Shown here: piece after piece, positions 1 through 8,625 of the stretch
Layout: every line of letters begins with the position of its first letter
How positions within the stretch are numbered: the stretch's first letter is position 1
Program-made: the position numbers and the translations under genes
Origin: Bacteroidales bacterium
GTDB taxonomy: Bacteria; Bacteroidota; Bacteroidia; Bacteroidales; UBA932
DNA length: 60,353 nt
NCBI GenBank assembly: GCA_023667095.1
Contig: JAMPAT010000022.1
Span: 1 to 60,353, forward strand
Direction: 5' to 3'
Notes under the pieces: model-generated
What the model saw: only the letters and a program-made list of their open reading frames with translations
What the model was told of the DNA's origin: nothing
Database searches by the model: none

Positions 1-266
1 ACATGATCAACGAACTGGACAGGCAGTACGCCATTTCTGAGAACTACAGGAAAGGAAGACAGGAAGGACTGGCGGAGGGGAGGCTTGAAGGGTTGGCTGA
101 GGGTGAGAAGAAAGGCAGGAAGGAGGGGGAAGCGCATGGACGTAAGGAAAGCATCCTTGAGATGGCAAAGACGATGAAGGCCGAGGGGTTGGCTGTGGGG
201 CAGATTGCCAAAATCACTTCTCTGCCGTTGGAAGTGATAGAGGCTTTGTCCGTTGAAGGACTTTGA
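1..266 (+). CDS. C-terminal part of an Rpn-family (PD-(D/E)XK) recombination-promoting nuclease/putative transposase
   Basis: Only the last ~87 codons are in the window; the gene starts upstream. The visible part is a charged helical segment with repeated EGxxEG-like steps (GRQEGLAEGRLEGLAEGEKKG), followed by a short region ending AVGQIAKITSLPLEVIEAL. This layout is typical of the C-terminal tail of Rpn/PDDEXK_2 proteins, which are abundant in Bacteroidales and were once annotated as transposases. The catalytic nuclease core is not visible, so activity cannot be judged. The assignment rests on the tail alone. The tail also resembles other coiled EG-repeat proteins, so the call is good but not certain. 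Confidence 0.7.
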   Translation, partial: MINELDRQYAISENYRKGRQEGLAEGRLEGLAEGEKKGRKEGEAHGRKESILEMAKTMKAEGLAVGQIAKITSLPLEVIEALSVEGL

Positions 267-662
267 CCTTTCCTTATGGATATGGATTGAGTGTGTCTTT
301 GCGGTGTCAGCCGTGAATTGGCACGCAAAAGTGCCATTGAATGCGTATAATGAGGGTTTGCATGCCTTATGGAACTGAAATTGCCTGATGGAGCTGAAAT
401 TGCAGACATTGAACTCACTGCCGAATGGAGAATGATTGGCTGTCAAATAATTATATTTGCAAGGCGTACTTTCTCAATGGCAATAGGTACAGATTGCCGG
501 GAAATTCAGTCTCAATCACATTCTCAACCTCAGTGGATATGTTGCATTCAAGTAACTGAAATATGTTTGCGCGTTTTTGCAGCCTTAATACGTTTGCGGG
601 TTCCTGCGGCCTTGCTATAGAAAATCCCGATTGCAGGTATCGAATCTTTCCTTGACCAATCC
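267..662. other. Gene-poor stretch with a short tandem duplication
   Basis: No convincing gene lies here. Short open frames exist on both strands, but none has a recognisable protein, a leader or good coding character. A 16-base sequence (ATGGARCTGAAATTGC) occurs twice with a 19-base period at 369-384 and 388-403. A promoter-like TATATTTG is at 452-459 but has no matching upstream TTTG at the right distance. The stretch may be debris next to the Rpn gene. Confidence 0.4.
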
Positions 663-693
663 TTTGCCTGGAAAGTCTGAATCCATACTTTTG
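663..693 (+). promoter_or_regulatory. Bacteroidota-type promoter for the 64-aa protein and ThrE genes
   Basis: TTTG at 663-666 and TACTTTTG at 686-693 are separated by 19 bases, matching the Bacteroidota -33/-7 pattern (TTTG-N19-TAnnTTTG). The start codon of the next gene is at 718, giving a leader of about 20 bases. Confidence 0.65.
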
Positions 694-717
694 CGCCGTC
701 TTTTAAAAACAAGTATT

Positions 718-912
718 ATGGACACGCAGATGTTGATTTGGATTTTTATTGTAGTTTGTGTAATCGCGGCATTCATATACAGGTGCTTCGAGAAGACACA
801 CAATGAACCTGTTGAACCTGACCGTCATTTCTTTGATGGTGAGACTGGATTGAGAATCCGTGAGAGGCCTTACATTTTTGACGAGGACGAGGATGAATTC
901 GATGACTTGTAG
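718..912 (+). CDS. Small single-pass membrane protein with an acidic tail
   Basis: A 64-residue protein. Residues ~5-23 form one hydrophobic segment (MLIWIFIVVCVIAAFIY); the rest is soluble and ends in a strongly acidic stretch (FDEDEDEFDDL). The start at 718 is chosen because a good promoter lies just upstream and the membrane segment begins directly after it; the open frame continues back to 631 with sequence that would overlap the promoter. The 3' end overlaps the start of the ThrE-type gene by about 20 bases, so the two are probably co-translated. I do not recognise the family. It could be a partner or chaperone of the exporter, but that is only inferred from position. Confidence 0.5.
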   Translation: MDTQMLIWIFIVVCVIAAFIYRCFEKTHNEPVEPDRHFFDGETGLRIRERPYIFDEDEDEFDDL

Positions 913-1684
913 AGATGCGGACATATCGGTAAGGGATGCCTGTATCTTCCTGTCTGAATATGCTGCGCTCCTGCTTGGATGCGGAGCAACGTGCATAAGG
1001 ATAGAGAAGAATGTACGCAGAATGGCCAAGGCGCTTGGAATGAGACCTGTGCTTGTGATAATGCCGGCCTGTGTGCAGCTGACCCTATGGGATATGTTGC
1101 ATGAAAATTCATGGGTCAGCAGCGAGCCTATCCACAGGAAGGGAATCCGGTTCGATATCAATACAAAGCTGAGCACACTCAGCTGGGAACTGGCGGACGG
1201 CAAGGTTTCTTTTGATGAGGCAAGGCGGAGATTCGCAGACATCTCCCATGCAAAGCCTGCGTGCAAATGGCTTATACTTATATTGGCCTCTCTTGCCAAT
1301 GCCTCATTCTGCCGTCTGTTTGGTGGGGACGCTGTTTCGATGTCTATAGTGCTGCTGGCAACATTAGCCGGCTTCAGGCTCCGGCAGATGATGCTTGAGG
1401 ACGGGATTGACATAAGGCTGGTCTTTGTGGTATCGGCTTTTGTCGCATCAGTGATAGGCTCGGCCGGATATGTCTTCGGTATAGGCTCCATGCCGGACAT
1501 AGCATTGGGTACGAGTGTGCTTTTCCTTATCCCCGGGGTGCCTTACCTTAATTCGATGAGTGACCTTCTGGACGGACATTACATTAGCTTTTTCAGCCGT
1601 TTCATGGATGCGGCGATCTTGACTGCATGTATTTCTGCAGGACTTTGCGGTGGGCTTCTTGCGATGAATTTAAGATGGTTTTAG
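893..1684 (+). CDS. Threonine/serine exporter family protein, ThrE N-terminal (DUF1212) half
   Basis: About 263 residues from the ATG at 893 (902 is an alternative). The soluble N-terminal part (to ~residue 120) has the DUF1212 signature, a helical region with GCGATCIRIEKNVRRMAKALG, followed by about five membrane segments. In many Bacteroidota the ThrE exporter is split into two adjacent genes, this one (PF06738-like) and a short ThrE_2 partner, which is exactly what follows. ThrE proteins export threonine and serine in corynebacteria; the substrate in Bacteroidales is not known from sequence. The gene overlaps the preceding small gene and is followed after 2 bases by its partner. Confidence 0.85.
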   Translation: MNSMTCRDADISVRDACIFLSEYAALLLGCGATCIRIEKNVRRMAKALGMRPVLVIMPACVQLTLWDMLHENSWVSSEPIHRKGIRFDINTKLSTLSWELADGKVSFDEARRRFADISHAKPACKWLILILASLANASFCRLFGGDAVSMSIVLLATLAGFRLRQMMLEDGIDIRLVFVVSAFVASVIGSAGYVFGIGSMPDIALGTSVLFLIPGVPYLNSMSDLLDGHYISFFSRFMDAAILTACISAGLCGGLLAMNLRWF

Positions 1685-1686
1685 AG

Positions 1687-2172
1687 ATGGAACTTATTTG
1701 GGAAATAATCCAGGACGGCTTCTTTGCCGCAGTGGCCTCCATAGGTTTTGCCAGCATAAGCAATCCTCCCGGGCGTGCATATCCGTGGTGTGCAGCAGTT
1801 GCCGCATCAGGGCATGTTACAAGGTTCCTCCTTATGGGACAGGCTGGAATGCATATTGCTGCTGCCAGTCTTGTGGCTGCCTTTGTAACAGGTTTTCTCG
1901 CTGTATTTGCTGCAAAGATTTCCAGATGCCCTGCCGAGGCAATATCATTTCCTTCCCTCTTGCCGATGATTCCCGGTATGTATGCCTACAGGACATTCCA
2001 GAATCTTGTTCTCTGCCTTTCCGGGGGAGAGGAAACTTTCCACCATTATTTCTATCTTTCCGGATATAACGGGCTGACATGCCTTGCCGTATTGCTTGCT
2101 ATGGCCCTTGGTGCTACAGTGCCGATATTCATTTTAAGGAAGATATCGTTCATGGCGACCCGCCGGGCATGA
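1687..2172 (+). CDS. Threonine/serine exporter family protein, ThrE_2 (DUF3815) half
   Basis: A membrane protein of about 161 residues starting at the ATG at 1687, 2 bases after the stop of the upstream half; an in-frame ATG at 1675 would overlap it. Four to five hydrophobic segments are visible, with the family motif around FPSLLPMIPGMYAYR, resembling the C-terminal domain of full-length ThrE. Tight spacing supports a two-subunit transporter. The open frame extends back to 1627, but those codons lie inside the upstream gene and encode no membrane segment. Confidence 0.82.
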   Translation: MELIWEIIQDGFFAAVASIGFASISNPPGRAYPWCAAVAASGHVTRFLLMGQAGMHIAAASLVAAFVTGFLAVFAAKISRCPAEAISFPSLLPMIPGMYAYRTFQNLVLCLSGGEETFHHYFYLSGYNGLTCLAVLLAMALGATVPIFILRKISFMATRRA

Positions 2173-2193
2173 TGTTTTCTGCAATATTTGGCA

Positions 2194-2201
2194 TATATTT
2201 G
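2194..2201 (+). promoter_or_regulatory. Probable -7 element of the LysR gene
   Basis: TATATTTG fits the Bacteroidota -7 consensus and lies 41 bases before the chosen start codon at 2243. The -33 region has only T-rich sequence around 2175-2178 and no clean TTTG at ideal spacing, so the promoter is weaker evidence than others in this window. Confidence 0.45.
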
Positions 2202-2242
2202 CCCCCTGGACGGGATGTTGAATGACTAAATTTCTTCGTTTT

Positions 2243-3148
2243 ATGGAACTTAGACAGCTAAGGTATTTTGTTGCAGCAGCCAGGACATTGAATTTTTCAG
2301 AGGCTGCCAAGTCTGTGTATGTTACGCAGAGTACCCTGTCCCAGCAGATACGCCAGCTGGAGACGGAGCTTGGCGTACAGCTGTTCGACCGCAACAGCCA
2401 TGAAGTGGTCCTGACTGAGGCAGGTGAGGAACTTCTGCCATACGCCGTGAAGACGCTTGAAAGTGCAGAGACATGTGTACTCCATATCCATGATATCCAG
2501 AATCTTCTGTCCGGGACCTTGACTATAGGCGTTACCTACACATTCATTCCTATCCTTACAGAGACTGTGCGCGGGTTCATGAAGGAGTACCCTGAGGTAA
2601 GGCTGAACATATGCTGCAAGACCATGGAGGAGCTTATGGTGATGCTGGCAAAGCGTGAAGTGGATTTTGTCCTGGCGTTCCGCCCGACATGCCGGTATGC
2701 GAATATCGAGTCCCATGCAATATTTGACAACCGTCTGGCAGCTATAGTGAGGGCAGACCATCCGCTTGCCGGAAAGTGTGCCGTATCCATTGGGGACATA
2801 GAGCCATACGGGCTTATACTCCCGTCCCGTGGACTCCAGGCAAGGAATACTCTGGAATCCCTGCTTTCGCGATATGATGGCCATAGCCTGAAGGTAAAGG
2901 CCGAACTGAATGAGGTAAATATCCTTCTGCAGCTTGTAAGGCAGGGAAATATGATTACAATCCTGTCGGAGGCCACTATCCATAATGAGCCAGGGCTGGT
3001 CGCATTGCCTTTTGATGTCCAGGGGTGCGAGATGGAGGGCTGTATCCACATGCTCCGGAATTCATACAGGAAGCGTTCTGCAAAGGAGTTTATCCGCATG
3101 CTTGGTGAATCCGATGCCGTACGCCGCCGGAGCCAGGACTGGCTGTAG
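2243..3148 (+). CDS. LysR-family transcriptional regulator
   Basis: About 301 residues starting MELRQLRYFV at 2243; the upstream in-frame ATG at 2222 adds only seven residues and is not typical of the family. Residues 1-60 form the winged helix-turn-helix (NFSEAAKSVYVTQSTLSQQIRQLE), followed by a substrate-binding domain of the periplasmic-binding fold from ~90 to the end. Length is normal for LysR proteins. The gene runs into the AraC-type gene on the opposite strand with only 2 bases between the stops. Its effector and targets are unknown; the ThrE genes just upstream are a plausible target because LysR regulators often sit beside exporters, but they point the same way rather than divergently. 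Confidence 0.93.
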   Translation: MELRQLRYFVAAARTLNFSEAAKSVYVTQSTLSQQIRQLETELGVQLFDRNSHEVVLTEAGEELLPYAVKTLESAETCVLHIHDIQNLLSGTLTIGVTYTFIPILTETVRGFMKEYPEVRLNICCKTMEELMVMLAKREVDFVLAFRPTCRYANIESHAIFDNRLAAIVRADHPLAGKCAVSIGDIEPYGLILPSRGLQARNTLESLLSRYDGHSLKVKAELNEVNILLQLVRQGNMITILSEATIHNEPGLVALPFDVQGCEMEGCIHMLRNSYRKRSAKEFIRMLGESDAVRRRSQDWL

Positions 3149-3150
3149 CC

Positions 3151-4011
3151 TTATATCGCAATCTTCTGTTTCCTGTATGAATTGGGGGATATGCCTGTCT
3201 TCAGCTTGAAGAAACGGCCGAGGTGTGACTGGTCAGGGAAATGCAGGAGGTCGGAAATCTGCTGTATTGTCAATTCCGAGAATGTCAGCAGGATCTTTAT
3301 CTCCTGTATGAGGAACCAGGCTATAGTCTGCTTCGGGGATTCGTTTGCTATTGCGGAAGTTATTGAGGTAAGATATCTTGTAGTGATGCACAGCTTGTCT
3401 GCATAGAAGGCGACATCGTGGTGCTCCTTCCCGTATTCGAATATCAGGTTCATGAATTCGTTGTAGAGCTTTTCTGCCCTGCTGGTCGCCATGCCATTGT
3501 TCATGTGCATCTCGTATTTCTGTATCTTGTCGTAGACATGAAGCATGAAGCTGCGCAGAATGTTTGTGGCAATGATTGTCCTGTAACTGTTGTGCTTGTC
3601 TTTCTGTATTACTTTCAGAAGTGAAAAAAATGTGACTGTTGTTTCTTCTGAATTGTTCCTGTGCCGATAGACAGGGGTATGTGCAATATAGCTGAAAAAA
3701 TCAGGGGAGAATTTTCTTGAAGCCTGTGACAGCATGTCGTCTGAGAAACAGAATATTGTGATGTGCAGGTCATCACTGCATTCCTTGAACAGGATGGTGG
3801 ACTCCGGCAGGATTATGCTTTCGCATCCGGCAGAGATATCATATTCGGAGGTATTCAGATACACTTTTCCCTTTCCTCCTGTACAGAGGAAGATTATCCC
3901 TCCCTTTGTCCTGAAAGGACTTCCTGTGCATATTTCCTGGCCAAGGTCCCTTATGATGAACTGGGCTTCGTCCAGGAATACCGATTCTGACAATATGTTG
4001 TTTGCTCCCAT
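3151..4011 (-). CDS. AraC-family transcriptional regulator
   Basis: About 286 residues read on the - strand from ATG 4011. The N-terminal two thirds resemble an AraC-type cupin sensor (GKVYLNTSEYDISAGCESIILP). The last ~100 residues carry the two helix-turn-helix motifs, with the typical ending LTIQQISDLLHFPDQSHLGRFFKLKTGISPNSYRK. A TTG at 4020 is in frame, but it sits on the -7 box, so 4011 is preferred. The gene is divergent from the RND efflux operon that starts at 4255, a common arrangement for a local regulator, so control of that operon is likely but inferred. The LysR gene converges on it. Confidence 0.9.
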   Translation of the reverse strand: MGANNILSESVFLDEAQFIIRDLGQEICTGSPFRTKGGIIFLCTGGKGKVYLNTSEYDISAGCESIILPESTILFKECSDDLHITIFCFSDDMLSQASRKFSPDFFSYIAHTPVYRHRNNSEETTVTFFSLLKVIQKDKHNSYRTIIATNILRSFMLHVYDKIQKYEMHMNNGMATSRAEKLYNEFMNLIFEYGKEHHDVAFYADKLCITTRYLTSITSAIANESPKQTIAWFLIQEIKILLTFSELTIQQISDLLHFPDQSHLGRFFKLKTGISPNSYRKQKIAI

Positions 4012-4017
4012 AGGCAG

Positions 4018-4025
4018 CAAAGATA
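4018..4025 (-). promoter_or_regulatory. -7 element of the AraC gene, very close to the start codon
   Basis: Read on the - strand, TATCTTTG (4025 down to 4018) matches TAnnTTTG. The start codon begins only 6 bases further on, so the transcript would have almost no 5' leader. No good TTTG is seen at the -33 distance. Confidence 0.4.
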
Positions 4026-4082
4026 CAAAATAATATGACCGATGTTCCGATTATGGCCAAATCTGGTTGAATTTTGAAATAT

Positions 4083-4110
4083 TTTGTCTCAGCATAATGC
4101 CGTACTTTTG
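4083..4110 (+). promoter_or_regulatory. Promoter of the RND efflux operon
   Basis: TACTTTTG at 4103-4110 matches the Bacteroidota -7 box; TTTG at 4083-4086 lies 16 bases upstream, slightly short for the -33 element. It is divergent from the AraC gene. Transcription would begin near 4114, leaving a leader of about 140 bases. Confidence 0.55.
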
Positions 4111-4254
4111 CAGCCCTATTGGAAAAACGGGAAGGCGAGTGCGGCTGTAGACAAAGTCAGGCATAGACGGTTAAGCCTGTCAGGAGGCAATGTCTGCTTT
4201 GGCTATGCCTGGGCAGGAGTGATTTTGGATTAAGTTTAAAACAATATATGAAGT
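4111..4254 (+). promoter_or_regulatory. Structured 5' leader of the efflux operon
   Basis: The leader can fold into several stems. CAGGCATAG (around 4166) is fully complementary to CTATGCCTG (around 4203), with a small CCTG-T-CAGG hairpin inside; CAGCC at 4111-4115 can pair with GGCTG at 4143-4147. A local stretch (GGGAAGG, then AAAGTCAGG) resembles the 3' part of a cobalamin riboswitch, but the 5' core is missing. An ATG at 4248 opens a five-codon frame (ATG AAG TAT GAT GAG TAG) that overlaps the adaptor gene start at 4255 in another frame. A regulatory role is inferred. Confidence 0.35.
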
Positions 4255-5376
4255 ATGATGAGTAGTGTATCTCGGACGGCAGCAATTATCTTAGGCTGCA
4301 CAATCCTGTTGTCATGCGGACAGCAGGCCGGAATGGAAACCGGAAACAACAATGTCTATGGGACAGTCAAGGTTACAGCCAAGGATATAGTGCTGTCTGA
4401 CAGCTATCCTGCATCTATCCAGGGACGTCAGGACATAGCAATCTTCCCACAGGTATCAGGAACAATATCAAAGGTATGTATAAAGGAGGGACAGAAGGTC
4501 CGCAAAGGCCAGTCTCTCTTTATAATCGACCAGGTACCTTTCAAGGCAGCCCTGCAGATGGCCCAGGCCAATGTAAAGGCAGCTGAGGCCGGTGTCGCAA
4601 CAGCCCGGCTTGTCTATGACAGCCGCAAGGCCCTGCATGAGAAGGAAGTCATTTCAGACTATGATCTGCAGACAAGCTATAATCAGCTGCTGACAGCCCA
4701 GGCTCAGCTCGCCCAGGCAAAGGCACAGGAAGTGACAGCAAACAACAATATGGCATACACAATGGTGCTCAGCCCTGCTGACGGTGTTGTCGGAACGCTC
4801 CCTTACCGTGAGGGTGCATTGGTGTCTCCGTCCATCCCCCAGCCGCTTACTACTGTTTCTGACAATTCACAGATGTATGTATATTTCTCAATTACTGAGA
4901 ACAGGCTGCTTGACATGACTTGCGAGTATGGAAGCATGGATGAGGCCCTTGCTTCATTCCCTAAGGTTCAGCTCAAGCTTAACAATGGCAGCATATACAA
5001 GGAAGAGGGATATGTGGAGACTGTCAGCGGAGTCATTGACCAGAGCACAGGAAGTGCATCGGTGCGTGCCGTATTCCCGAACAAGGGCGGAATCCTTCAC
5101 AGCGGTGCCTCTGGACAGGTGGTGTTGCCACGTACTATAGAGAATGCAGTCGTTATTCCATGTACAGCGACATTCGAGATGCAGGACCTTGTGTTTGCCT
5201 ACAGGATTGTTGACGGCAAGACCCAGGCTGCACGTCTTTCTGTGAAGCTTTCAGATGATGGCAGGAGCTATGTAGTGAATTCAGGTCTCTCGGAAGGTGA
5301 CATTATCCTTGCCGAAGGTGTCGGAATGGTCCGTGAAGGACAGGCAGTCCAGACAAGGAATGCGACAGAGGAATAA
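4255..5376 (+). CDS. RND efflux periplasmic adaptor (membrane fusion protein), lipoprotein
   Basis: 373 residues. The signal peptide ends in a lipobox (ILLSC, Cys21), so the protein is probably anchored by lipid to the inner membrane facing the periplasm. Order of domains: beta-barrel and lipoyl half (SGTISKVCIKEGQKVRKGQSLF, ~65-95), alpha-helical hairpin (~100-165, rich in Q and A), second lipoyl half (SPADGVVGTLPYREGALVSP), then beta-barrel and membrane-proximal domains. This matches AcrA/MexA-type adaptors. It is first in a three-gene operon with the pump 14 bases downstream. Start codons at 4255 and 4258 are both possible. Probably regulated by the divergent AraC gene and the structured leader. 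Confidence 0.93.
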   Translation: MMSSVSRTAAIILGCTILLSCGQQAGMETGNNNVYGTVKVTAKDIVLSDSYPASIQGRQDIAIFPQVSGTISKVCIKEGQKVRKGQSLFIIDQVPFKAALQMAQANVKAAEAGVATARLVYDSRKALHEKEVISDYDLQTSYNQLLTAQAQLAQAKAQEVTANNNMAYTMVLSPADGVVGTLPYREGALVSPSIPQPLTTVSDNSQMYVYFSITENRLLDMTCEYGSMDEALASFPKVQLKLNNGSIYKEEGYVETVSGVIDQSTGSASVRAVFPNKGGILHSGASGQVVLPRTIENAVVIPCTATFEMQDLVFAYRIVDGKTQAARLSVKLSDDGRSYVVNSGLSEGDIILAEGVGMVREGQAVQTRNATEE

Positions 5377-5390
5377 TCAGGGAGGATATC

Positions 5391-8300
5391 ATGACTTTAA
5401 AGACATTTATAGAACGGCCTATCCTTTCAGCCGTCATATCAATTGTAATCCTGCTGGCCGGAATCATCGGTCTTGCTACGCTGCCGGTAGAGCAGTATCC
5501 GGATATCGCGCCTCCAACGGTAATGGTGATGACATCATACCCGGGAGCAAGTGCGGAGACTATACAGAAGTCCGTCATCGCCCCTCTGGAGGAGTCGATA
5601 AACGGTGTGGAGAATATGGACTACATGACTTCATCCTCTACAAATACAGGTGAAGTCAGCATAAATATCTATTTCCGTCAGGGAACAGACCCGGATATGG
5701 CGACAGTCAACGTGAACAACCGTGTGACAATGGCTACAGGACTTCTTCCTGCCGAGGTCAACCAGATTGGTGTGACAGTCCTGAAAAGGCAGAGCAGTAT
5801 GCTGAAGATTGTCTCGCTGCACAGCCCTAATGGCACATACGACACAAAGTTCCTTGCCAACTACATGAAGCTGAACATCGAGCCTCAGATCAAGCGTATC
5901 AAGGGCGTCGGTGATGTAGTGCTCCTGTCTGACCAGTACAGTATGCGTATATGGTTCAACCCGGCAGCAATGGCACAGTACCATCTGATACCGTCAGATA
6001 TAGCAGGTATCCTTGCAGAGCAGAATATCGAGGCGGCTACAGGCTCATTTGGAGAAAGTTCCGGCTCTACGTACGAGTATGTGATGAAATACAGGGGCCG
6101 CAAGATGACTGCAGAGGAGTTTGGAGAGATGGTAATCTCAGCAAAGGAAAGCGGTGAAGTACTCCGTCTGAAAGATGTTGCGAGAGTGGAGCTGGGAATC
6201 CAGTCCTACGGATATGTCTCCAAGACAGACGGACATCCAGGTGTCCAGACCATGATCTTCCAGACAGCAGGCTCAAATGCCACAGAGGTTGTCAATGAGA
6301 TTGATGCCCTTCTTGAAGAGGCAGCTGAAAATTTCCCTGAGGATATGGAGATTTCTACACTTATGAGTGTGAACGACTTCCTTCTTGCCTCAATCAATGA
6401 GGTGTTCAAGTCGCTTATCATTGCATTCCTCCTTGTAATCCTTGTGGTTTATTTCTTCCTCCAGGATCTTAGGGCCACACTCATTCCTACGATTTCCATT
6501 GTAGTGTCAATTGTCGGTACCTTTGCATTCCTTGCTGTCGCAGGATTTACAATCAACCTGCTGACACTGTTTGCCCTTGTGCTTGCAATCGGTACGGTCG
6601 TGGATGACTCCATCGTTGTTGTAGAGGCTGTCCAGGCACGTTTTGATGCCGGCTACAAGTCTTCATACCATGCGGCAAATGACGCCATGGGAGGAATCAC
6701 AGGTGCTATCGTCACTTCCAGCCTTGTCTTTATGGCCGTGTTTATCCCTGTGTCAATGATGGGAGGCACCTCCGGTATCTTCTACACCCAGTTCGGTGTC
6801 ACAATGGCTGTTGCAGTCGGACTTTCTGCCGTCAACGCCCTTACGCTTGCCCCTGCACTCTGTGCTCTTCTGATGAAACCGTACGTAGATGAAAGCGGCA
6901 AACCGGTGGACAACTTCTCCAACCGTTTCCGCAAGGTCTTCACTACAGGTTTCAACGCAATAGTTGAAAAATATAAATATGGCGTGCTTTTCTTTATCCG
7001 TCGCAAATGGGCGATGTGGGGAACCGTCATTGCAAGCGTGGCATTGCTTGTCGTGCTGATGATGAATACCAAGACCGGGCTTGTCCCTGACGAGGACCTG
7101 GGTACAATCATGATTGATGTCACCCTTGCTCCAGGAAGCTCCCTGCAGAATACCGAGAGGGTACTCCAGGAGATAAGTTCGCGTATCGATGGCATGAAGG
7201 ATATCGAGATCCGCTCCACAGTGTCCGGATACGGAATGATTTCCGGTGCGGGTACACCGTATGCCCAGATTATCATAAGGCTGAAAAACTGGAAATTCAG
7301 GAAGGACAGGGCCGAGAAGGTTGATGCCCTTATAGGCCAGATCATGGCAAGGACTGCGGATATCAGGGATGCCAAGATTATCCCTATGGCACCTCCTGTG
7401 ATTACCGGATACGGTAATACAAACGGATTCGAGATGCACCTCCAGGACAAGAACGGCGGTGACATCAATGACTTCTTCGGGGTTGCAATGCAGTTTATCG
7501 GCGCATTGAACCAGCGTCCGGAGATTGCATACGCATATTCTTCATTCAACCCTGACTTCCCTCAGTACATGGTGGATGTAGACGCAGTGAAGTGCAAGCG
7601 TGCCGGAGTCTCCCCTGCAACAGTCCTCTCTACACTCGGAGGATATTTCGGAGGACAGTATGTGTCAAACATCAACAGGTTCTCACACATCTACAGGGTA
7701 ATGATTCAGGCAGACCCTCAGTACAGGATGTCTCCTGAGGACCTTGACAGGACATTCGTCAGGATGGACAATGGCGAGATGGCTCCTTTGGCACAGTTCA
7801 TCGAACTTACCAAGGTATATGGAGCGCAGACCCTTTCGAGGTTCAACATGTACAACTCAATAGCTGTGAACGGTGCCGCTGCTGACGGATATTCCTCAGG
7901 AGATGCCATCAAGGCTATCAACGAGGTTGCTGCGCAGACACTTCCGAGGGGCTTCGGCTTCGAATTCTCCGGAATTACCCGTGAGGAGGCACGAACAGGA
8001 AACAACTCCCTAATTATATATGGTATATGTATCCTGCTGATTTATCTGATCCTCTGCGCATTCTATGAGAGCGTGTTCATCCCTATGGCTGTCATTGTGT
8101 CAGTGCCTTGCGGCCTTATGGGAAGCTTCCTGTTCGCCAAGTTCTTCGGACTTGAGAACAATATCTACCTCCAGACAGGTATCATCATGCTTATCGGACT
8201 TCTTGCGAAGACTGCAATCCTTATTACGGAGTATGCAAGCAAGAGGCGCAAGTCAGGAATGACACTCAAGCAGGCTGCTGTCGGTGCGGCCAAGATACGT

Positions 8301-8603
8301 CTGCGTCCTATCCTTATGACTGCCCTCACAATGATTTTCGGTCTGCTTCCGCTCATGTTCTCTACAGGTGTCGGTGCCAACGGTAACTCATCACTCGGTA
8401 CAGGTGCTGTCGGAGGTATGATTGTGGGAACGCTTGTCATCCTGTTCCTTGTACCGTCGCTTTTCTGCGTCTTCGAGACAATCGAGGAAAAGTTCAGGCC
8501 TATAAAGTTTGAGAGCGCAGACTGGCAGGTACAGAAGGAGATTGAGGATGTGCGTGAGGCCAAGAAGCTCAAGGGTGAGCATGACAATACTGTAAAGCTT
8601 TAA
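5391..8603 (+). CDS. RND multidrug efflux permease (HAE1/AcrB family)
   Basis: 1070 residues, a normal length for AcrB-type pumps. The protein starts with the family signature FIERPILSAVISIVI and has twelve membrane segments in two clusters (after ~340 and after ~870) separated by large periplasmic porter domains. In membrane segment 4 the proton-relay pair is present (TVVDDSIVVVEA, Asp405 and Asp406, equivalent to AcrB Asp407/408). It works as the proton-driven pump of a tripartite system with the adaptor before it and the outer-membrane channel after it. The substrate range cannot be read from sequence; the HAE1 type suggests hydrophobic or amphiphilic compounds rather than metals. Confidence 0.96.
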   Translation: MTLKTFIERPILSAVISIVILLAGIIGLATLPVEQYPDIAPPTVMVMTSYPGASAETIQKSVIAPLEESINGVENMDYMTSSSTNTGEVSINIYFRQGTDPDMATVNVNNRVTMATGLLPAEVNQIGVTVLKRQSSMLKIVSLHSPNGTYDTKFLANYMKLNIEPQIKRIKGVGDVVLLSDQYSMRIWFNPAAMAQYHLIPSDIAGILAEQNIEAATGSFGESSGSTYEYVMKYRGRKMTAEEFGEMVISAKESGEVLRLKDVARVELGIQSYGYVSKTDGHPGVQTMIFQTAGSNATEVVNEIDALLEEAAENFPEDMEISTLMSVNDFLLASINEVFKSLIIAFLLVILVVYFFLQDLRATLIPTISIVVSIVGTFAFLAVAGFTINLLTLFALVLAIGTVVDDSIVVVEAVQARFDAGYKSSYHAANDAMGGITGAIVTSSLVFMAVFIPVSMMGGTSGIFYTQFGVTMAVAVGLSAVNALTLAPALCALLMKPYVDESGKPVDNFSNRFRKVFTTGFNAIVEKYKYGVLFFIRRKWAMWGTVIASVALLVVLMMNTKTGLVPDEDLGTIMIDVTLAPGSSLQNTERVLQEISSRIDGMKDIEIRSTVSGYGMISGAGTPYAQIIIRLKNWKFRKDRAEKVDALIGQIMARTADIRDAKIIPMAPPVITGYGNTNGFEMHLQDKNGGDINDFFGVAMQFIGALNQRPEIAYAYSSFNPDFPQYMVDVDAVKCKRAGVSPATVLSTLGGYFGGQYVSNINRFSHIYRVMIQADPQYRMSPEDLDRTFVRMDNGEMAPLAQFIELTKVYGAQTLSRFNMYNSIAVNGAAADGYSSGDAIKAINEVAAQTLPRGFGFEFSGITREEARTGNNSLIIYGICILLIYLILCAFYESVFIPMAVIVSVPCGLMGSFLFAKFFGLENNIYLQTGIIMLIGLLAKTAILITEYASKRRKSGMTLKQAAVGAAKIRLRPILMTALTMIFGLLPLMFSTGVGANGNSSLGTGAVGGMIVGTLVILFLVPSLFCVFETIEEKFRPIKFESADWQVQKEIEDVREAKKLKGEHDNTVKL

Positions 8604-8625
8604 ACGCCAGATAAGAAAAAGAATT

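Noticed and set aside
369..620. Open frame of 83 codons after the Rpn fragment
   Set aside because: No family resemblance, no leader or promoter at a sensible distance, and part of it is a short tandem duplication.
4111..4254. Cobalamin riboswitch before the efflux operon
   Set aside because: Only the GGGAAGG and AAAGTCAGG pieces look similar; the 5' core would have to lie upstream of the promoter and is absent.
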